64,000 nt of DNA from Epilithonimonas mollis (GTDB taxonomy: Bacteria > Bacteroidota > Bacteroidia > Flavobacteriales > Weeksellaceae), in NCBI RefSeq assembly GCF_900142325.1, contig NZ_FRAM01000002.1, forward strand, positions 682,001 to 746,000, given 5' to 3'. The notes beneath the pieces were generated by a model. It was not told the DNA's origin. It worked only from the letters and a program-made list of their open reading frames with translations, and made no database searches. Of this stretch, positions 16,132 through 25,801 are shown one piece after another. Position numbers and translations under genes: made by a program. How positions within the stretch are numbered: position 1 is the first letter of the stretch; each line of letters opens with the position of its first letter.

Positions 16132-17424
16132 TTGACATCAAAAATTTCACTTCCGGTTTTCATCAATGCATCGACTAACAGAATCCTGATTGTCGGCGGT
16201 GGAAAGTTAGCTTCTGAACAGCTTAATGATTTGATGCAGAATATTCCCGATGCTCATATCAGCATTCTTGCCAGGAGACTTTCTGATGATATCAAGAATC
16301 TGTTGCTGGAAAATACATCGATCAAGATTATAAATGAAGATTTTGATGATTCTTATTTGGAGATAGCAGATTTGTTCATTGTTGCAACAGAAGATGCTAC
16401 CCAGGATCATCTTATCATCAATAAAATTAAAGAACGAAAAAACTTGTATTTCGCTCCAAGCCTTCCTTCTGAGAATGATTTTTTCTTTCGTGGAAATAAT
16501 GGCTCACAAGAAAGAAAATCTCTTTTCATCATCAATGGGGAAAAGAAATGGCGAAGAATTGCAACTATATTTTTCTGGGCATTTGTTGTTTTGCTTATAG
16601 GAAACATTGTGTCATTTTATATCGGTTTCAAAGACTTGGAAGTTGCTTATCAATATCTGAATGATAATACGGATGAACGATTTTTCTGGTTGTTCTTGGT
16701 TGGATTTTTGGCTCAATTGATTGATGGCGCATTGGGAATGGGCTATGGCGTGACTTGCACCGCCGCACTTTTGTACATCGGGATTCCTTTGCCTGCAATC
16801 AGCAGCAGTATTCATACAGCCGAGATGTTTTCAAGTGGCGCTTCAGGATTCAGCCATTACAAATTTGGTAATATCAATAAAAAATTGTTCAAAAATATAT
16901 TGATTCCTGGTGTTATCGGTGCTGTCCTAGGGGCTTTATTGTTAGCTTATTTCGGAGAAAAATATGCTGCGGTTATCAAACCGATTCTGGCCACTTACAC
17001 ATTCATACTTGGAATAAGAATTTTACTTAATGCCTTCAGGAAAAATAAAAAACGCAAAAAGACAAAAAGAGTAGGCTGGTTAGCAGGTGCAGGAGGCTTC
17101 TTAGATTCCTTTGGTGGCGGCGGTTGGGGACCATTGGTAACTTCAACTTTAATTTCTAAAGGGAAAACACCACGCTACATCATCGGAACAGTGAGTTTAA
17201 CAGAGTTTTTCGTGACCTTTGCCAGCGCACTCACATTCTTTTCAGTCATAGGAATCAGCCACTGGCAATTGATAGCCGCATTGATTCTGGGAGGCGTCCT
17301 CGCTGCGCCAATTGCGGCCAGATTAGCAGGAAAATTGCCTGTGAAGGCAATGTTCATAGGTGTTGGATCTATGGTAATTATCTGGAGTCTGAATGTTTTA
17401 ATTAAAGCTCTGCATCTGATCTGA
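16132..17424 (+). CDS. fusion: siroheme-synthase-like Rossmann domain + TauE/SafE (TSUP) transporter
   Basis: Residues 1 to about 130 resemble the NAD-dependent precorrin-2 dehydrogenase part of siroheme synthase (NRILIVGGGKLASEQL; DLFIVATEDATQDHL; ENDFFFRG). Residues about 140-430 are a TSUP membrane transporter with several helices and typical Gly-rich repeats (QLIDGALGMGYGVTCTAALL; GAGGFLDSFGGGGWGPL). The start is TTG: the upstream in-frame stop is at 16117-16119 and no ATG intervenes. Siroheme is the cofactor of sulfite reductase and TSUP proteins move sulfite or sulfate-type anions, so both halves fit the cys cluster. The Asp usual in the dehydrogenase (NVADxP) aligns with Pro here (YFAPSLP), so the N-terminal domain may be non-catalytic. 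Confidence 0.85.
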   Translation: MTSKISLPVFINASTNRILIVGGGKLASEQLNDLMQNIPDAHISILARRLSDDIKNLLLENTSIKIINEDFDDSYLEIADLFIVATEDATQDHLIINKIKERKNLYFAPSLPSENDFFFRGNNGSQERKSLFIINGEKKWRRIATIFFWAFVVLLIGNIVSFYIGFKDLEVAYQYLNDNTDERFFWLFLVGFLAQLIDGALGMGYGVTCTAALLYIGIPLPAISSSIHTAEMFSSGASGFSHYKFGNINKKLFKNILIPGVIGAVLGALLLAYFGEKYAAVIKPILATYTFILGIRILLNAFRKNKKRKKTKRVGWLAGAGGFLDSFGGGGWGPLVTSTLISKGKTPRYIIGTVSLTEFFVTFASALTFFSVIGISHWQLIAALILGGVLAAPIAARLAGKLPVKAMFIGVGSMVIIWSLNVLIKALHLI

Positions 17425-17428
17425 TTCT

Positions 17429-17944
17429 TTAGATAAATGTCAAAATCAAAGCAACAATCAATCCGATAGCTGTAAAAATCATTCCTCGTTTGAATGCTTT
17501 GGTCTTAGGATTAAACATCCAGAAACTAGAAACTACAAAGAAGAATAAAGAAATTCCGAAGAATGTGTTCAACGGAGACAGCGTGTCTTTGGACTGGGAT
17601 TTGTGAAGTTTCGTCATCTTATCCAGTACAAACGGCAATTCTTTTTTAGAATATTTTGCCTCGCCTGTTTTGATATTATAAGTTCCTTGTTTGAAAAGCA
17701 TTACATCACCTTCTGTTTTATCCACTTCAAAACCTTTGATTTTGATTTCCTTGCCAAGCTTCTTCTCATCCAAATTAGCCTCGAATTTCTTCTCATAACT
17801 TTTTTCTTTTTTCAGAAAATCTGTATCCCTGTAAACCAGCAGAACGCCACTGATAGCATAAACAGCCATTATTCCAGCCAAAAAATACCCCAGGTATCTG
17901 TGCGTGATTCTCATAAACGTTTTTGTATTCTTGATTTTATCCAT
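17429..17944 (-). CDS. PepSY-domain membrane protein
   Basis: Starting at the Met at 17944 (MDKIKNTKTFMRITHRYLG), the protein is 171 residues. An earlier Met 13 codons upstream is possible but lacks the family look. Helix 1 (about 18-38) contains the HRYLGYFLAGI motif of PepSY-associated TM proteins. A soluble segment and two C-terminal helices (LNTFFGISLFFFVVSSFWMF; GMIFTAIGLIVALILTFI) follow. Such proteins usually sit beside TonB-dependent receptors, as here, and are suspected of reducing or releasing iron from siderophores. That role is inferred from context. It lies 84 nt after the receptor on the same strand. Confidence 0.78.
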   Translation of the reverse strand: MDKIKNTKTFMRITHRYLGYFLAGIMAVYAISGVLLVYRDTDFLKKEKSYEKKFEANLDEKKLGKEIKIKGFEVDKTEGDVMLFKQGTYNIKTGEAKYSKKELPFVLDKMTKLHKSQSKDTLSPLNTFFGISLFFFVVSSFWMFNPKTKAFKRGMIFTAIGLIVALILTFI

Positions 17945-18028
17945 TGTTTTAATTTTTTTATTAATCTGAAAAAGTGGAGACAAATGTATGACTCCACTTT
18001 TATTTTTAGAAATTTGATTTGATATTTT

Positions 18029-20281
18029 TTAAAGTTTATATGTCAAAGTCACATAGAAGTTTCTTGGCATAATCGGGTTCACGGAGTAATTCTCGTGGAC
18101 ATTGTAATTTAAAACATTAAATGCATTGGCTAATTTCCCCTGGATTAGAAATTTTTTATAATGGTAAGCAACACTGAAATCTACTTGAGTGAAATCTGTC
18201 AATGGAATCATTCTATCTGTTTTCTGATTTCCTTTCTCATCTTTTTGGTTGTTCCATCCTCCGAATCGACTTCCAGTGTAAAAGGCTGTTGCTCCGATTT
18301 TAAGACCTTTTACATACTTGTCAAAAGTATAGAAAACAGAAGCATTGGCTGTATTGAGGGGTGTTCTAACAATTCTTTCCCCTTCTATGAAACTGTTGAG
18401 AGTGTTCGGCGTATCACGGTATGTCATATAATTATAAGAATATCCAGCAATCACAGATAGATTAGAAAGAGGATTTCCGGTGATGTCCACTTCCACACCT
18501 TGGCTTCTCGTTTTTCCGGTAAGTTCCTTGATATTAGTGTTTGTATTTACATTTCCAAACTGGTCAAATGGAGCAGTTTGTGCAAGATTATTGTTATCGA
18601 TTTGATATGCCGTTGCATTAAAGGCAATGGTATTAGCAAATAAATTCTTCTTGAATCCGATTTCCCATTGATCAATGATTGATGCAGGAAGAGCTTTTGT
18701 ATTGATGTCATTTCCTGTATTCGGGGTGAAGGAATTAGAGTAGCTGGCAAATGTTGAGAAACTTTCGTTCCATTGATAAACAAGACCAAATCTCGGAGAA
18801 AATGCACTCTGTGAAAATAGCTGTCCCCCGGATTTTTTATTGTCATAATAAGTCGTTGTTAGAACTGGCCTGTTCTCAAGGTAGGACCATCTGACACCTG
18901 CAAGGATTTTGAATTTTTCAGTAACAGAAATCAAATCCTGAACATATAATCCAACTCTTCTCGTTGGTGTTCTAATTAAGTCTCTTCTTTTAGTTTCCAG
19001 AATATGACCACTCGCCCAGCTTGCTTCGTTACTCAAATATACTTTACCATCTTCAGTATTACCATTTGTCCCATATTTTACCGTAATATCTTTATCCGGT
19101 GTCCATGCTCCATCATTTTTCAAATAAGAAAATGTATAAGTGTCAGCCTGCAGATAATCAGCATCACCACCAAATAATAACTTATGTTTTAATCTTCCTG
19201 TATTGAACTCACCATTAAGATTAATTTGTATGGACGTGTAATTTTGTTCCTGATAATTTTTAGCAGCCGTTCTTTCCCAATAATAATTATTTTTTGAGGT
19301 GTCATACATCCATTGCATTCTTTCGCTTCCAAAAAAATCTCTTGTATAGTTCTGGTAAGAAGTCACAGCATTCAAAGACCATTTTGGATTGAAAGTGTGA
19401 TTAACCGTCACTGTAGAAGTTGCCATTTGGTTGATTTGATTTTGCCAGCTGATGCCTGGATTTTCTTTGATGCCCAGCAAATTGTTAATGATAGACTTTG
19501 ACGTTTTTGGGTCTATTACTAAAGTTCCGATTCCAAAATCAGGAGTGAATTCCTGCTTCAGATAATCACCCTCTACGATCAGCTGTGTTTTATCTGACAG
19601 GTTGAAGAGAAAACTAGGATTGAAATAGTACTTTTCACCAGTTACATCGTTTCTAAAACTTTCCTTGTTTTCATAAGCACCATTCACACGGAAAGCCGCA
19701 GTTTTACTTAATGCGTTGTAGTAATCTATTGAAGTTTTGTAATTGTTCCAGCTTCCGATACTCGCAGCAATGGTTCCGCCTTCTTTAAAAAGTGGTTTTT
19801 TAGTAATCATATTCACAATACCGCCTGGCGCAATATTTCCGTATAAAATAGCAGCACTTCCTTTTAGAACTTCTACACGCTCCATTCCGGAAACTTCAGG
19901 AAAAATACCACTGTTAACACGAGCACCATTTTTGTAAATGTTTTCTGTACCGAAAATATAACCTCTGGCTCCAAAACTATCCTGAGAACTTCCTCTTGCA
20001 GAACTGATGTACATTCCGTTGACGTTTCTGATGACATCAGATAGTTGTTGCGCTTGTTGTTGCTCGATGATTTCGTGGGTCACGATAGCAGTAGCCTGCG
20101 GATTTTCCATCACATCAAGATTGGACTTTGTTGTGAAAGTTTTTGCCTTATTTGGATTCCCTGCTTTATGAAGTTTGACATCTTCTATCGTTCTTACATT
20201 GAGTGAATCTGTTTTCTTTTCCTGACCGTAGCCAAATACAGACAATGTAATAAGACCTATTGCAACAGCATTTTTTCTCAT
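18029..20281 (-). CDS. TonB-dependent siderophore receptor
   Basis: The 750-residue outer-membrane receptor has a signal peptide (about 1-19), a plug domain (about 50-160) with NPQATAIVTHEIIEQQQAQQLSDVIRNV (in pieces) and GARGYIFGTENIYKNGAR, and a 22-stranded barrel signature. It ends MPRNFYVTLTYKL, with a terminal aromatic/hydrophobic beta-signal. It lacks the N-terminal carboxypeptidase-D repeat found in SusC-like receptors, so it belongs to the siderophore group (FhuA/FecA style). The ligand is not determinable. It pairs with the downstream PepSY protein. No iron box could be identified in the 147-nt upstream region. Confidence 0.9.
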   Translation of the reverse strand: MRKNAVAIGLITLSVFGYGQEKKTDSLNVRTIEDVKLHKAGNPNKAKTFTTKSNLDVMENPQATAIVTHEIIEQQQAQQLSDVIRNVNGMYISSARGSSQDSFGARGYIFGTENIYKNGARVNSGIFPEVSGMERVEVLKGSAAILYGNIAPGGIVNMITKKPLFKEGGTIAASIGSWNNYKTSIDYYNALSKTAAFRVNGAYENKESFRNDVTGEKYYFNPSFLFNLSDKTQLIVEGDYLKQEFTPDFGIGTLVIDPKTSKSIINNLLGIKENPGISWQNQINQMATSTVTVNHTFNPKWSLNAVTSYQNYTRDFFGSERMQWMYDTSKNNYYWERTAAKNYQEQNYTSIQINLNGEFNTGRLKHKLLFGGDADYLQADTYTFSYLKNDGAWTPDKDITVKYGTNGNTEDGKVYLSNEASWASGHILETKRRDLIRTPTRRVGLYVQDLISVTEKFKILAGVRWSYLENRPVLTTTYYDNKKSGGQLFSQSAFSPRFGLVYQWNESFSTFASYSNSFTPNTGNDINTKALPASIIDQWEIGFKKNLFANTIAFNATAYQIDNNNLAQTAPFDQFGNVNTNTNIKELTGKTRSQGVEVDITGNPLSNLSVIAGYSYNYMTYRDTPNTLNSFIEGERIVRTPLNTANASVFYTFDKYVKGLKIGATAFYTGSRFGGWNNQKDEKGNQKTDRMIPLTDFTQVDFSVAYHYKKFLIQGKLANAFNVLNYNVHENYSVNPIMPRNFYVTLTYKL

Positions 20282-20428
20282 AGTTTATTTAGAATATTTA
20301 AAAACAGTGCAAAAGTAGATAAACTCTTACTATCTCCAAGTATTATTTTAAATAATTCTAAATAAAAACGATTCCATTAGCTTAACTAATTGTAAATCAA
20401 TATGTTTATATGATGTGATTTTTATCAA

Positions 20429-22342
20429 CTATTCCTGAAGTTCAAGCCAGCGCATTTCGAATTCTTCTAGTTTTCCGGAAAGAGATTCCAATTCAGAAGA
20501 AAGTTTTGATATTTTATCGTAGTCAGATTCGTTGTTGAGTTGTTCCAGGATTGCCGCTCTTTTTTCTTCCAGCTTCGGTATTTCTTTCTCGATGGTTTCC
20601 AACTCGTGTTGTTCTTTGAAAGATAATTTCTTTTTTGGTTGCTGATTGTTGGTTGCTGTTTGTTGGTTGGTAACGCTGAGCGGGATCGAAGTGTCTTTCG
20701 GAGCTTCAACTTTTTCAACTTTTGGCGATTCTGTTTTTGGATTTTTTTCTTCGTTTTTAAGATGTTCTCTGTATTCTGAGAAATTCCCAACAAATTCCTT
20801 GATTTTTCCTTCGCCTTCGAAAGCCAGAACATGGTCCACAATTCTGTCCATAAAATAACGGTCGTGCGAAACGATAATCAAACTGCCTTGGAAATTTTGA
20901 AGAAAGTTCTCCAAAACTGTCAATGTTGGCAAATCCAAATCATTCGTAGGTTCATCAAAAATCAGGAAATTCGGATTCTGATAAAGAATATACATCAAGT
21001 GCAGACGGCGTTTCTCTCCACCGGAAAGCTTTGAAATCGGCGAATATTGAGTCTGGTCATCAAACAAGAATAATCTCAAAAACTGTGATGCCGAAATGGT
21101 TTTTCCATTAGCTAAAGGGAAATTCTCTCCAATTTCTTTGATGAAATCAATGACTCTTTCGTCCTCTTTATATTGCAAACCTTTTTGGGCAAAATATCCG
21201 AATTTGATGGTTTCTCCAGTTTCGATTTCGCCAGAATCTTTAGGTTCAAAACCCTGGATGATATTCAGTAGAGTTGATTTCCCTGCGCCATTTTTCCCAA
21301 CAATTCCAACCTTTTCGCCTCTCTGGAATTGGTAAGAAAAATCTTTGAACAATACTTTCTCACCATAACTTTTGTTGATATCTCGAAGTTCAAGAATTTT
21401 ATTTCCTAATCTTTTCATTTCGAAATCCAGTTCCAGTTTTTCTTTTCTGGTGTCGGTTTTCGCTACTTTTTCGGTTTCGTAGAAATCATCTTGTCTGGAT
21501 TTGGACTTTGTAGTTCTCGCTTTTGGCTGTCTTCGCATCCATTCCAATTCCTTTCGGTAAAGGTTTTGCGCTTTATCAATCGTTGAATTCAGATTGTCCT
21601 CGCGAATCATTTTGTTTTCAAGATAAGTCGCATAACTTCCGTTGTGAAGATAAAGATTTCCATCTTCCATTTCCCAGATTTTGTCGCAAACAGCATCCAG
21701 AAAATAACGGTCGTGTGTTACAAGAAGTAACGTGATTTTCGATTTACTAAGATAATTTTCCAGCCATTCTACCATTTCCACGTCCAAGTGGTTGGTTGGC
21801 TCATCCATAATAAGTAAGGTGTGGCGGTGTTCTGCTCTGGTTTCTGTCAAAAGTTTGGCCAATGCGATTCTTTTGATCTGTCCACCCGAAAGTGTTCCCA
21901 TTTTCGCAGACAAATCTGTGATTTTAAGCTGAGAAAGGATTTGTTCCATTTCGTTTTCCAAATCCCAAGCTTTATGAATTTCCATCTCTGCCAAAGCCGC
22001 TTCCATATCATCAGGAATATTAGAAGTCAAAGCGTGATGGTACTTTTTCAAAGCCAGAATCGGCGCAGAATCCAACGTCATCATAAACTCTTCCACAGAC
22101 AATTTCGGGTCAAAATCAATTTCCTGGTCAAACAAAACCACCTGAATATCTTTATTGATAATTGTAGTTCCGCTATCAGCAATTTCTTTTCCCATCAGGA
22201 TTTTCAGAAGTGTGGACTTTCCGCTTCCGTTTTTAGCAACGATAGCAATTTTGTCACCCTCGTTCACGTGGAAATTGATATTTTTGAATAGGACTTTGAC
22301 GCCGTAAGATTTGCTTAGATTTTCTGCAGAAACGTAATTCAT
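20429..22342 (-). CDS. ABC-F family ATPase (Uup-like)
   Basis: The 637-residue protein has two ABC domains and no membrane segment. Domain 1: Walker A AKNGSGKST (about 36-44), signature LSGGQIKR, Walker B LLIMDEPTNHLD. Domain 2: GKNGAGKST, LSGGEKRR, FLIFDEPTNDLD. Between them is the basic inter-domain linker (RRQPKARTTKSKSRQ). The C terminus is a Lys/Glu coiled coil (about 560-637, ending RWLELQE) as in Uup. ABC-F proteins act on ribosomes or, for Uup, DNA branch structures. Which one applies here is inferred only from the C-terminal tail. Confidence 0.92.
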   Translation of the reverse strand: MNYVSAENLSKSYGVKVLFKNINFHVNEGDKIAIVAKNGSGKSTLLKILMGKEIADSGTTIINKDIQVVLFDQEIDFDPKLSVEEFMMTLDSAPILALKKYHHALTSNIPDDMEAALAEMEIHKAWDLENEMEQILSQLKITDLSAKMGTLSGGQIKRIALAKLLTETRAEHRHTLLIMDEPTNHLDVEMVEWLENYLSKSKITLLLVTHDRYFLDAVCDKIWEMEDGNLYLHNGSYATYLENKMIREDNLNSTIDKAQNLYRKELEWMRRQPKARTTKSKSRQDDFYETEKVAKTDTRKEKLELDFEMKRLGNKILELRDINKSYGEKVLFKDFSYQFQRGEKVGIVGKNGAGKSTLLNIIQGFEPKDSGEIETGETIKFGYFAQKGLQYKEDERVIDFIKEIGENFPLANGKTISASQFLRLFLFDDQTQYSPISKLSGGEKRRLHLMYILYQNPNFLIFDEPTNDLDLPTLTVLENFLQNFQGSLIIVSHDRYFMDRIVDHVLAFEGEGKIKEFVGNFSEYREHLKNEEKNPKTESPKVEKVEAPKDTSIPLSVTNQQTATNNQQPKKKLSFKEQHELETIEKEIPKLEEKRAAILEQLNNESDYDKISKLSSELESLSGKLEEFEMRWLELQE

Positions 22343-22428
22343 TTGTATGAATGATAATTATGAATGATAAATAAGCTGCGAAAATACGAAATAAAAAAGC
22401 GACTCATTTCTGAATCGCCATCTGTGTG

Positions 22429-24738
22429 TTATTTTTTGATGAATTTTATTGCTTTTTCATCATCTACTTTGAGAAGATATTCTCCAATATTTAAGAAAGA
22501 AACATCTATTTTATTAAAATTTATTTTTCCAGTTTTCAGGAGTTTCCCATCCAATGTATAGATTTTGAAATTATTTTTAGTCTCAGAGGAAACTATGGTA
22601 AGAACTGATTTTACTGGATTTGGATAGATTTTTAATTTTCTATTTTCTAGTTCATTAGTACTAAGCGTTGCATCTAAAACTTCTAACTTGATGTCATCTA
22701 AATATATTCCATCTTCTGTAACAGCGGAATCTGTTTTCAGCCTGAAACGGATCATTATATTTTTTCCAATGTAATTTGAGAGCGATATTTTTTCATATTT
22801 CCATTCTGAGGATTTACCATCATAAATCGGTTGATTTAATATTTGATAAGGAGAACCAAGATTTGTGAATTCTCCACATTGCTGGATCCAAGTAGTGCCT
22901 CCATTTTCGGAAATTTCAAATGATACAGAATCATATCCGTTTTCTATATTCCATTTTGTTTTGAAACTGATCCATGCAGATTGAACATCAGTAAGATTAT
23001 AGGAATTTTTGGACGTTATCGAAGTTTGTGAGTTATTGGAATAATTGCCATTTGGACTATCGGTAATAGAGCTTGGAGAAGAAAAAGAATCAGCACTTGT
23101 AATTCCCCAGTTTCCTGTTTTGTTCCAATTATCCAAGTTATTACCTTCATCATTCAGAAGGATTCTAGATGTTCCAAAAATCTTAGAAATAGGAATCATT
23201 TGAACGAAATCACCATTGTCAATTTTCAGGCTAAGTGAGATAAGATCCCCAGCATTTAGCGAACCATTAATATTTCCAGAGAAAGATAAATTGAAAGAAG
23301 AACCTTGTGCAGAGTTAGGAATGCTTACATCACCACCGCTTGTTGTTACTCCCGATGTATTGCTAATTAATGTTGCTGTAGCAGGACCAGTTCCAAGTCC
23401 TAATTTTTTCGCAGAGAATTGTAAAGAAAAATTTTGCCCGGAGATATTCATATTGCTTTTATCTTCAATAGTAAAATAATTATAAATTGATTTCAGAAAA
23501 GTAAGGTTGGAGAAAAGCATTCCTCTATTATTGATGCTTACTTGTGAAGGCGAATCCCAAAAGCTGTAGCCGTTTTCTGGTGTAAAAGCTAATATTTTGG
23601 ATTTCTGAGAAGTTGTTGTGTACATCCAGTCATCAGAAGATCCGGAAGTCAAATATAATAATGAAGAAATTTCGTTTGTATAACCGCTTTTCTTTACCAT
23701 TTCGTCCCCAAGTCTTGTAAAGAGATCATGGTCTGGAGTAAATGCATTATAATCATAACCATAAGGAAATAAAAGAAGCCCGGAATAAGTGTGATTATTG
23801 ATTGCTCCAATAAACTGATTCTGTTCACAAAGCCATTTTATAGCTTGATTTTCTGGTTCAGAAAACGCCGATGTTCCACAATATACTTCAGAATCAGAAT
23901 CAGTAGAGATTCCGGTTGTTCCCCAATTGGAATCATAGTTTCTATTGTTGTCAACTCCAAATGTCCCATCATTGTTATTTCTTCTGTTTTTTCTCCACAT
24001 CCCTCCACCATCAGGATTTTCATTACAATTGTAAGCAAACCCGTCAGGATTCACAATTGGAACAATATAAAGTTCTGTTTTGTCGAGAATAGATTTTATT
24101 TCCGGATCAGTAGCATAATTTTCTAAAAGATACCACATGAAATAAATTAATTGCTGAGCAGATCCCGCTTCTCTTGCATGATGAAGAGCCGTGAAAAGTA
24201 ATTTCTTTTTAGGAGTAGTTACTTGATGATTACTAACTTTTACTAAAAATAATTCTCTATTTTCAAAAGTTTTAAAATTGCTGATTGGTGCTTTTGCGGT
24301 AATCAAATTAGGATAAAGACTATGCATTTTATCCAAATCCTGAAAAATTTCGTCGTAATTCAGAAATCCTGACATACTACCAGTTCTGTAGTTTATAGGA
24401 TCCACGTAAGAATCATTACATCCGAGAGAATAATTTTTGAACGAGGTATTTTTTTCCTCGAGATATTTTTTACGGAAAGTTTCTATTACATCATTATCCA
24501 GAATTTCGAATTGAAATTTTTTCGAACTTAATTTTTGAAGAATGTCGGAAGAAACAACAGCTTCTACAAAATAACCATTTTTACCATTGAAATGATCAAG
24601 TTCTGCAATTTCTATGATTTTCTGAAACTCTTGTTGAGAGGAGTAGGGAATTCTAATTTTTGAGAATTGTTCAGATTGCGAATGAATTTTTATAAAACAA
24701 ATAAAGGAAAGAAATAGAAATAATAATTTGTTTTTCAT
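22429..24738 (-). CDS. M14 zinc carboxypeptidase with T9SS C-terminal sorting domain
   Basis: This 769-residue secreted metallopeptidase has a signal peptide at about 1-20. The M14 domain (about 125-410) includes the zinc ligands HxxE in ALHHAREAGS and the later NNHTYSG, and a catalytic-type Glu in TPENGYSFW. Residues about 535-685 form a beta-sandwich (DNWNKTGNWGI through YLDDIKLEV). The last 75 residues (KIYPNPVKSVLTI ... LLKVDDEKAIKFIKK) are a type A T9SS sorting domain, so export would use the GldKLMN machinery of the same window. It is complete. It probably hydrolyses C-terminal residues of peptides outside the cell. Confidence 0.92.
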   Translation of the reverse strand: MKNKLLFLFLSFICFIKIHSQSEQFSKIRIPYSSQQEFQKIIEIAELDHFNGKNGYFVEAVVSSDILQKLSSKKFQFEILDNDVIETFRKKYLEEKNTSFKNYSLGCNDSYVDPINYRTGSMSGFLNYDEIFQDLDKMHSLYPNLITAKAPISNFKTFENRELFLVKVSNHQVTTPKKKLLFTALHHAREAGSAQQLIYFMWYLLENYATDPEIKSILDKTELYIVPIVNPDGFAYNCNENPDGGGMWRKNRRNNNDGTFGVDNNRNYDSNWGTTGISTDSDSEVYCGTSAFSEPENQAIKWLCEQNQFIGAINNHTYSGLLLFPYGYDYNAFTPDHDLFTRLGDEMVKKSGYTNEISSLLYLTSGSSDDWMYTTTSQKSKILAFTPENGYSFWDSPSQVSINNRGMLFSNLTFLKSIYNYFTIEDKSNMNISGQNFSLQFSAKKLGLGTGPATATLISNTSGVTTSGGDVSIPNSAQGSSFNLSFSGNINGSLNAGDLISLSLKIDNGDFVQMIPISKIFGTSRILLNDEGNNLDNWNKTGNWGITSADSFSSPSSITDSPNGNYSNNSQTSITSKNSYNLTDVQSAWISFKTKWNIENGYDSVSFEISENGGTTWIQQCGEFTNLGSPYQILNQPIYDGKSSEWKYEKISLSNYIGKNIMIRFRLKTDSAVTEDGIYLDDIKLEVLDATLSTNELENRKLKIYPNPVKSVLTIVSSETKNNFKIYTLDGKLLKTGKINFNKIDVSFLNIGEYLLKVDDEKAIKFIKK

Positions 24739-24938
24739 AGATTGAAGTTTTTATAATGATTTGATAAATATAATTAAAATTCTTATAAATTATTTTAAAT
24801 AATAGTTGAATATGTATATTAATTTGTCTGATCAAAATGGTTTTTTCGGAAAAATTTAACTAAAAGATTAGTCGATTTAACCTTTCTTTGAGAGATTTAG
24901 AAAAAGAAAATTCAGAAGTTTGTCTCAAATTAATTTCA

Positions 24939-25763
24939 ATGAAGAAAATCAACATTATCTTTACACTATTCGCATTCTTATCTTTTCACGCACAAACTAT
25001 TTCCGGAACTGTTATTTCAAAAGATGATAACCAACCTGTTCCATATGCTAAAATCGGGATCATCAATAATAATTACGGAATTCAGACGGATGAAAATGGG
25101 AAATTCCAAATTCAATTAGATAATATTCCCAAAGATAAAGAACTGATTGTTGCGGTTGCCGGTTACAAACAATTCCGAAGTTCTGTGGGAGATTTTGTAA
25201 AGCAGAATCCGCATAATATCTATTTATATGAAAAAGTAACCGATATACAGGAAGTGGTTATTGCTCCGAAAAATTATAAAGACAAAAATCTGGGAGTCAA
25301 CAGCAAGTCAAAATCTTTGATGTTTACGCCAAATATGGAAAAAGGCGATTCTGTGGTAGAAGAAACCGCTGTGGAATTCAATTCCAGTAAAAAATTGAAG
25401 ATTACAAAGATCAATATGAATTTTTCCAGATTCGAATCTACAACACCAATCAAAGTTCGTTATACGATTTACGATGAAAAAGACGGGAAGCCAAATAATT
25501 TGATTCTGAACAAAGATATCATTGCAACGATTAGTAAAGATGATTTGGATGATTTTGGTTATTCGTTGGATGTTAGTAATGAAAAAATATGGCTTCAGGG
25601 AAAATTCTTTGTTGGGATTCAGTTTATCGGAAAATCGAATGGTAAAGTGGCTTTGAGCGGTGCATTATTCAAAGCTGGATATTACCGTTCATTCTATGGT
25701 AATTGGGAAAAAATTGGAATGGCGGCGCCAGCAATCAATATCGATGTGAAAGTTCAAAAGTAA
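24939..25763 (+). CDS. secreted protein with carboxypeptidase-regulatory-like (peptidase-associated) domain
   Basis: I place the start at the ATG of MKKINIIFTLFAFLSFHAQ, which gives a clean signal peptide. A TTG 51 nt upstream is in frame but adds a charged tail with no signal character. Residues about 20-95 (ISGTVISKDDNQPVPYAKIGI ... YGIQTDENGKFQI) match the CarboxypepD_reg-like beta-sandwich common in Bacteroidota surface proteins. The rest (about 110-274) is beta-rich and has no motif I recognise. The function is unknown. The gene diverges from the M14 peptidase and is followed after 38 nt by an alpha/beta hydrolase. Confidence 0.75.
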   Translation: MKKINIIFTLFAFLSFHAQTISGTVISKDDNQPVPYAKIGIINNNYGIQTDENGKFQIQLDNIPKDKELIVAVAGYKQFRSSVGDFVKQNPHNIYLYEKVTDIQEVVIAPKNYKDKNLGVNSKSKSLMFTPNMEKGDSVVEETAVEFNSSKKLKITKINMNFSRFESTTPIKVRYTIYDEKDGKPNNLILNKDIIATISKDDLDDFGYSLDVSNEKIWLQGKFFVGIQFIGKSNGKVALSGALFKAGYYRSFYGNWEKIGMAAPAINIDVKVQK

Positions 25764-25801
25764 TTTGATTTATTTTAAATTTGATTTTCGATCATATCAA
25801 A

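Noticed and set aside
20282-20428. Iron (Fur) box upstream of the siderophore receptor
   Set aside because: No 19-bp inverted GATAAT-like site is visible in the 147-nt gap.
24888-24938. TTG at 24888 as start of the regulatory-domain protein
   Set aside because: The added residues are charged and hide the signal peptide that begins exactly at the ATG at 24939.
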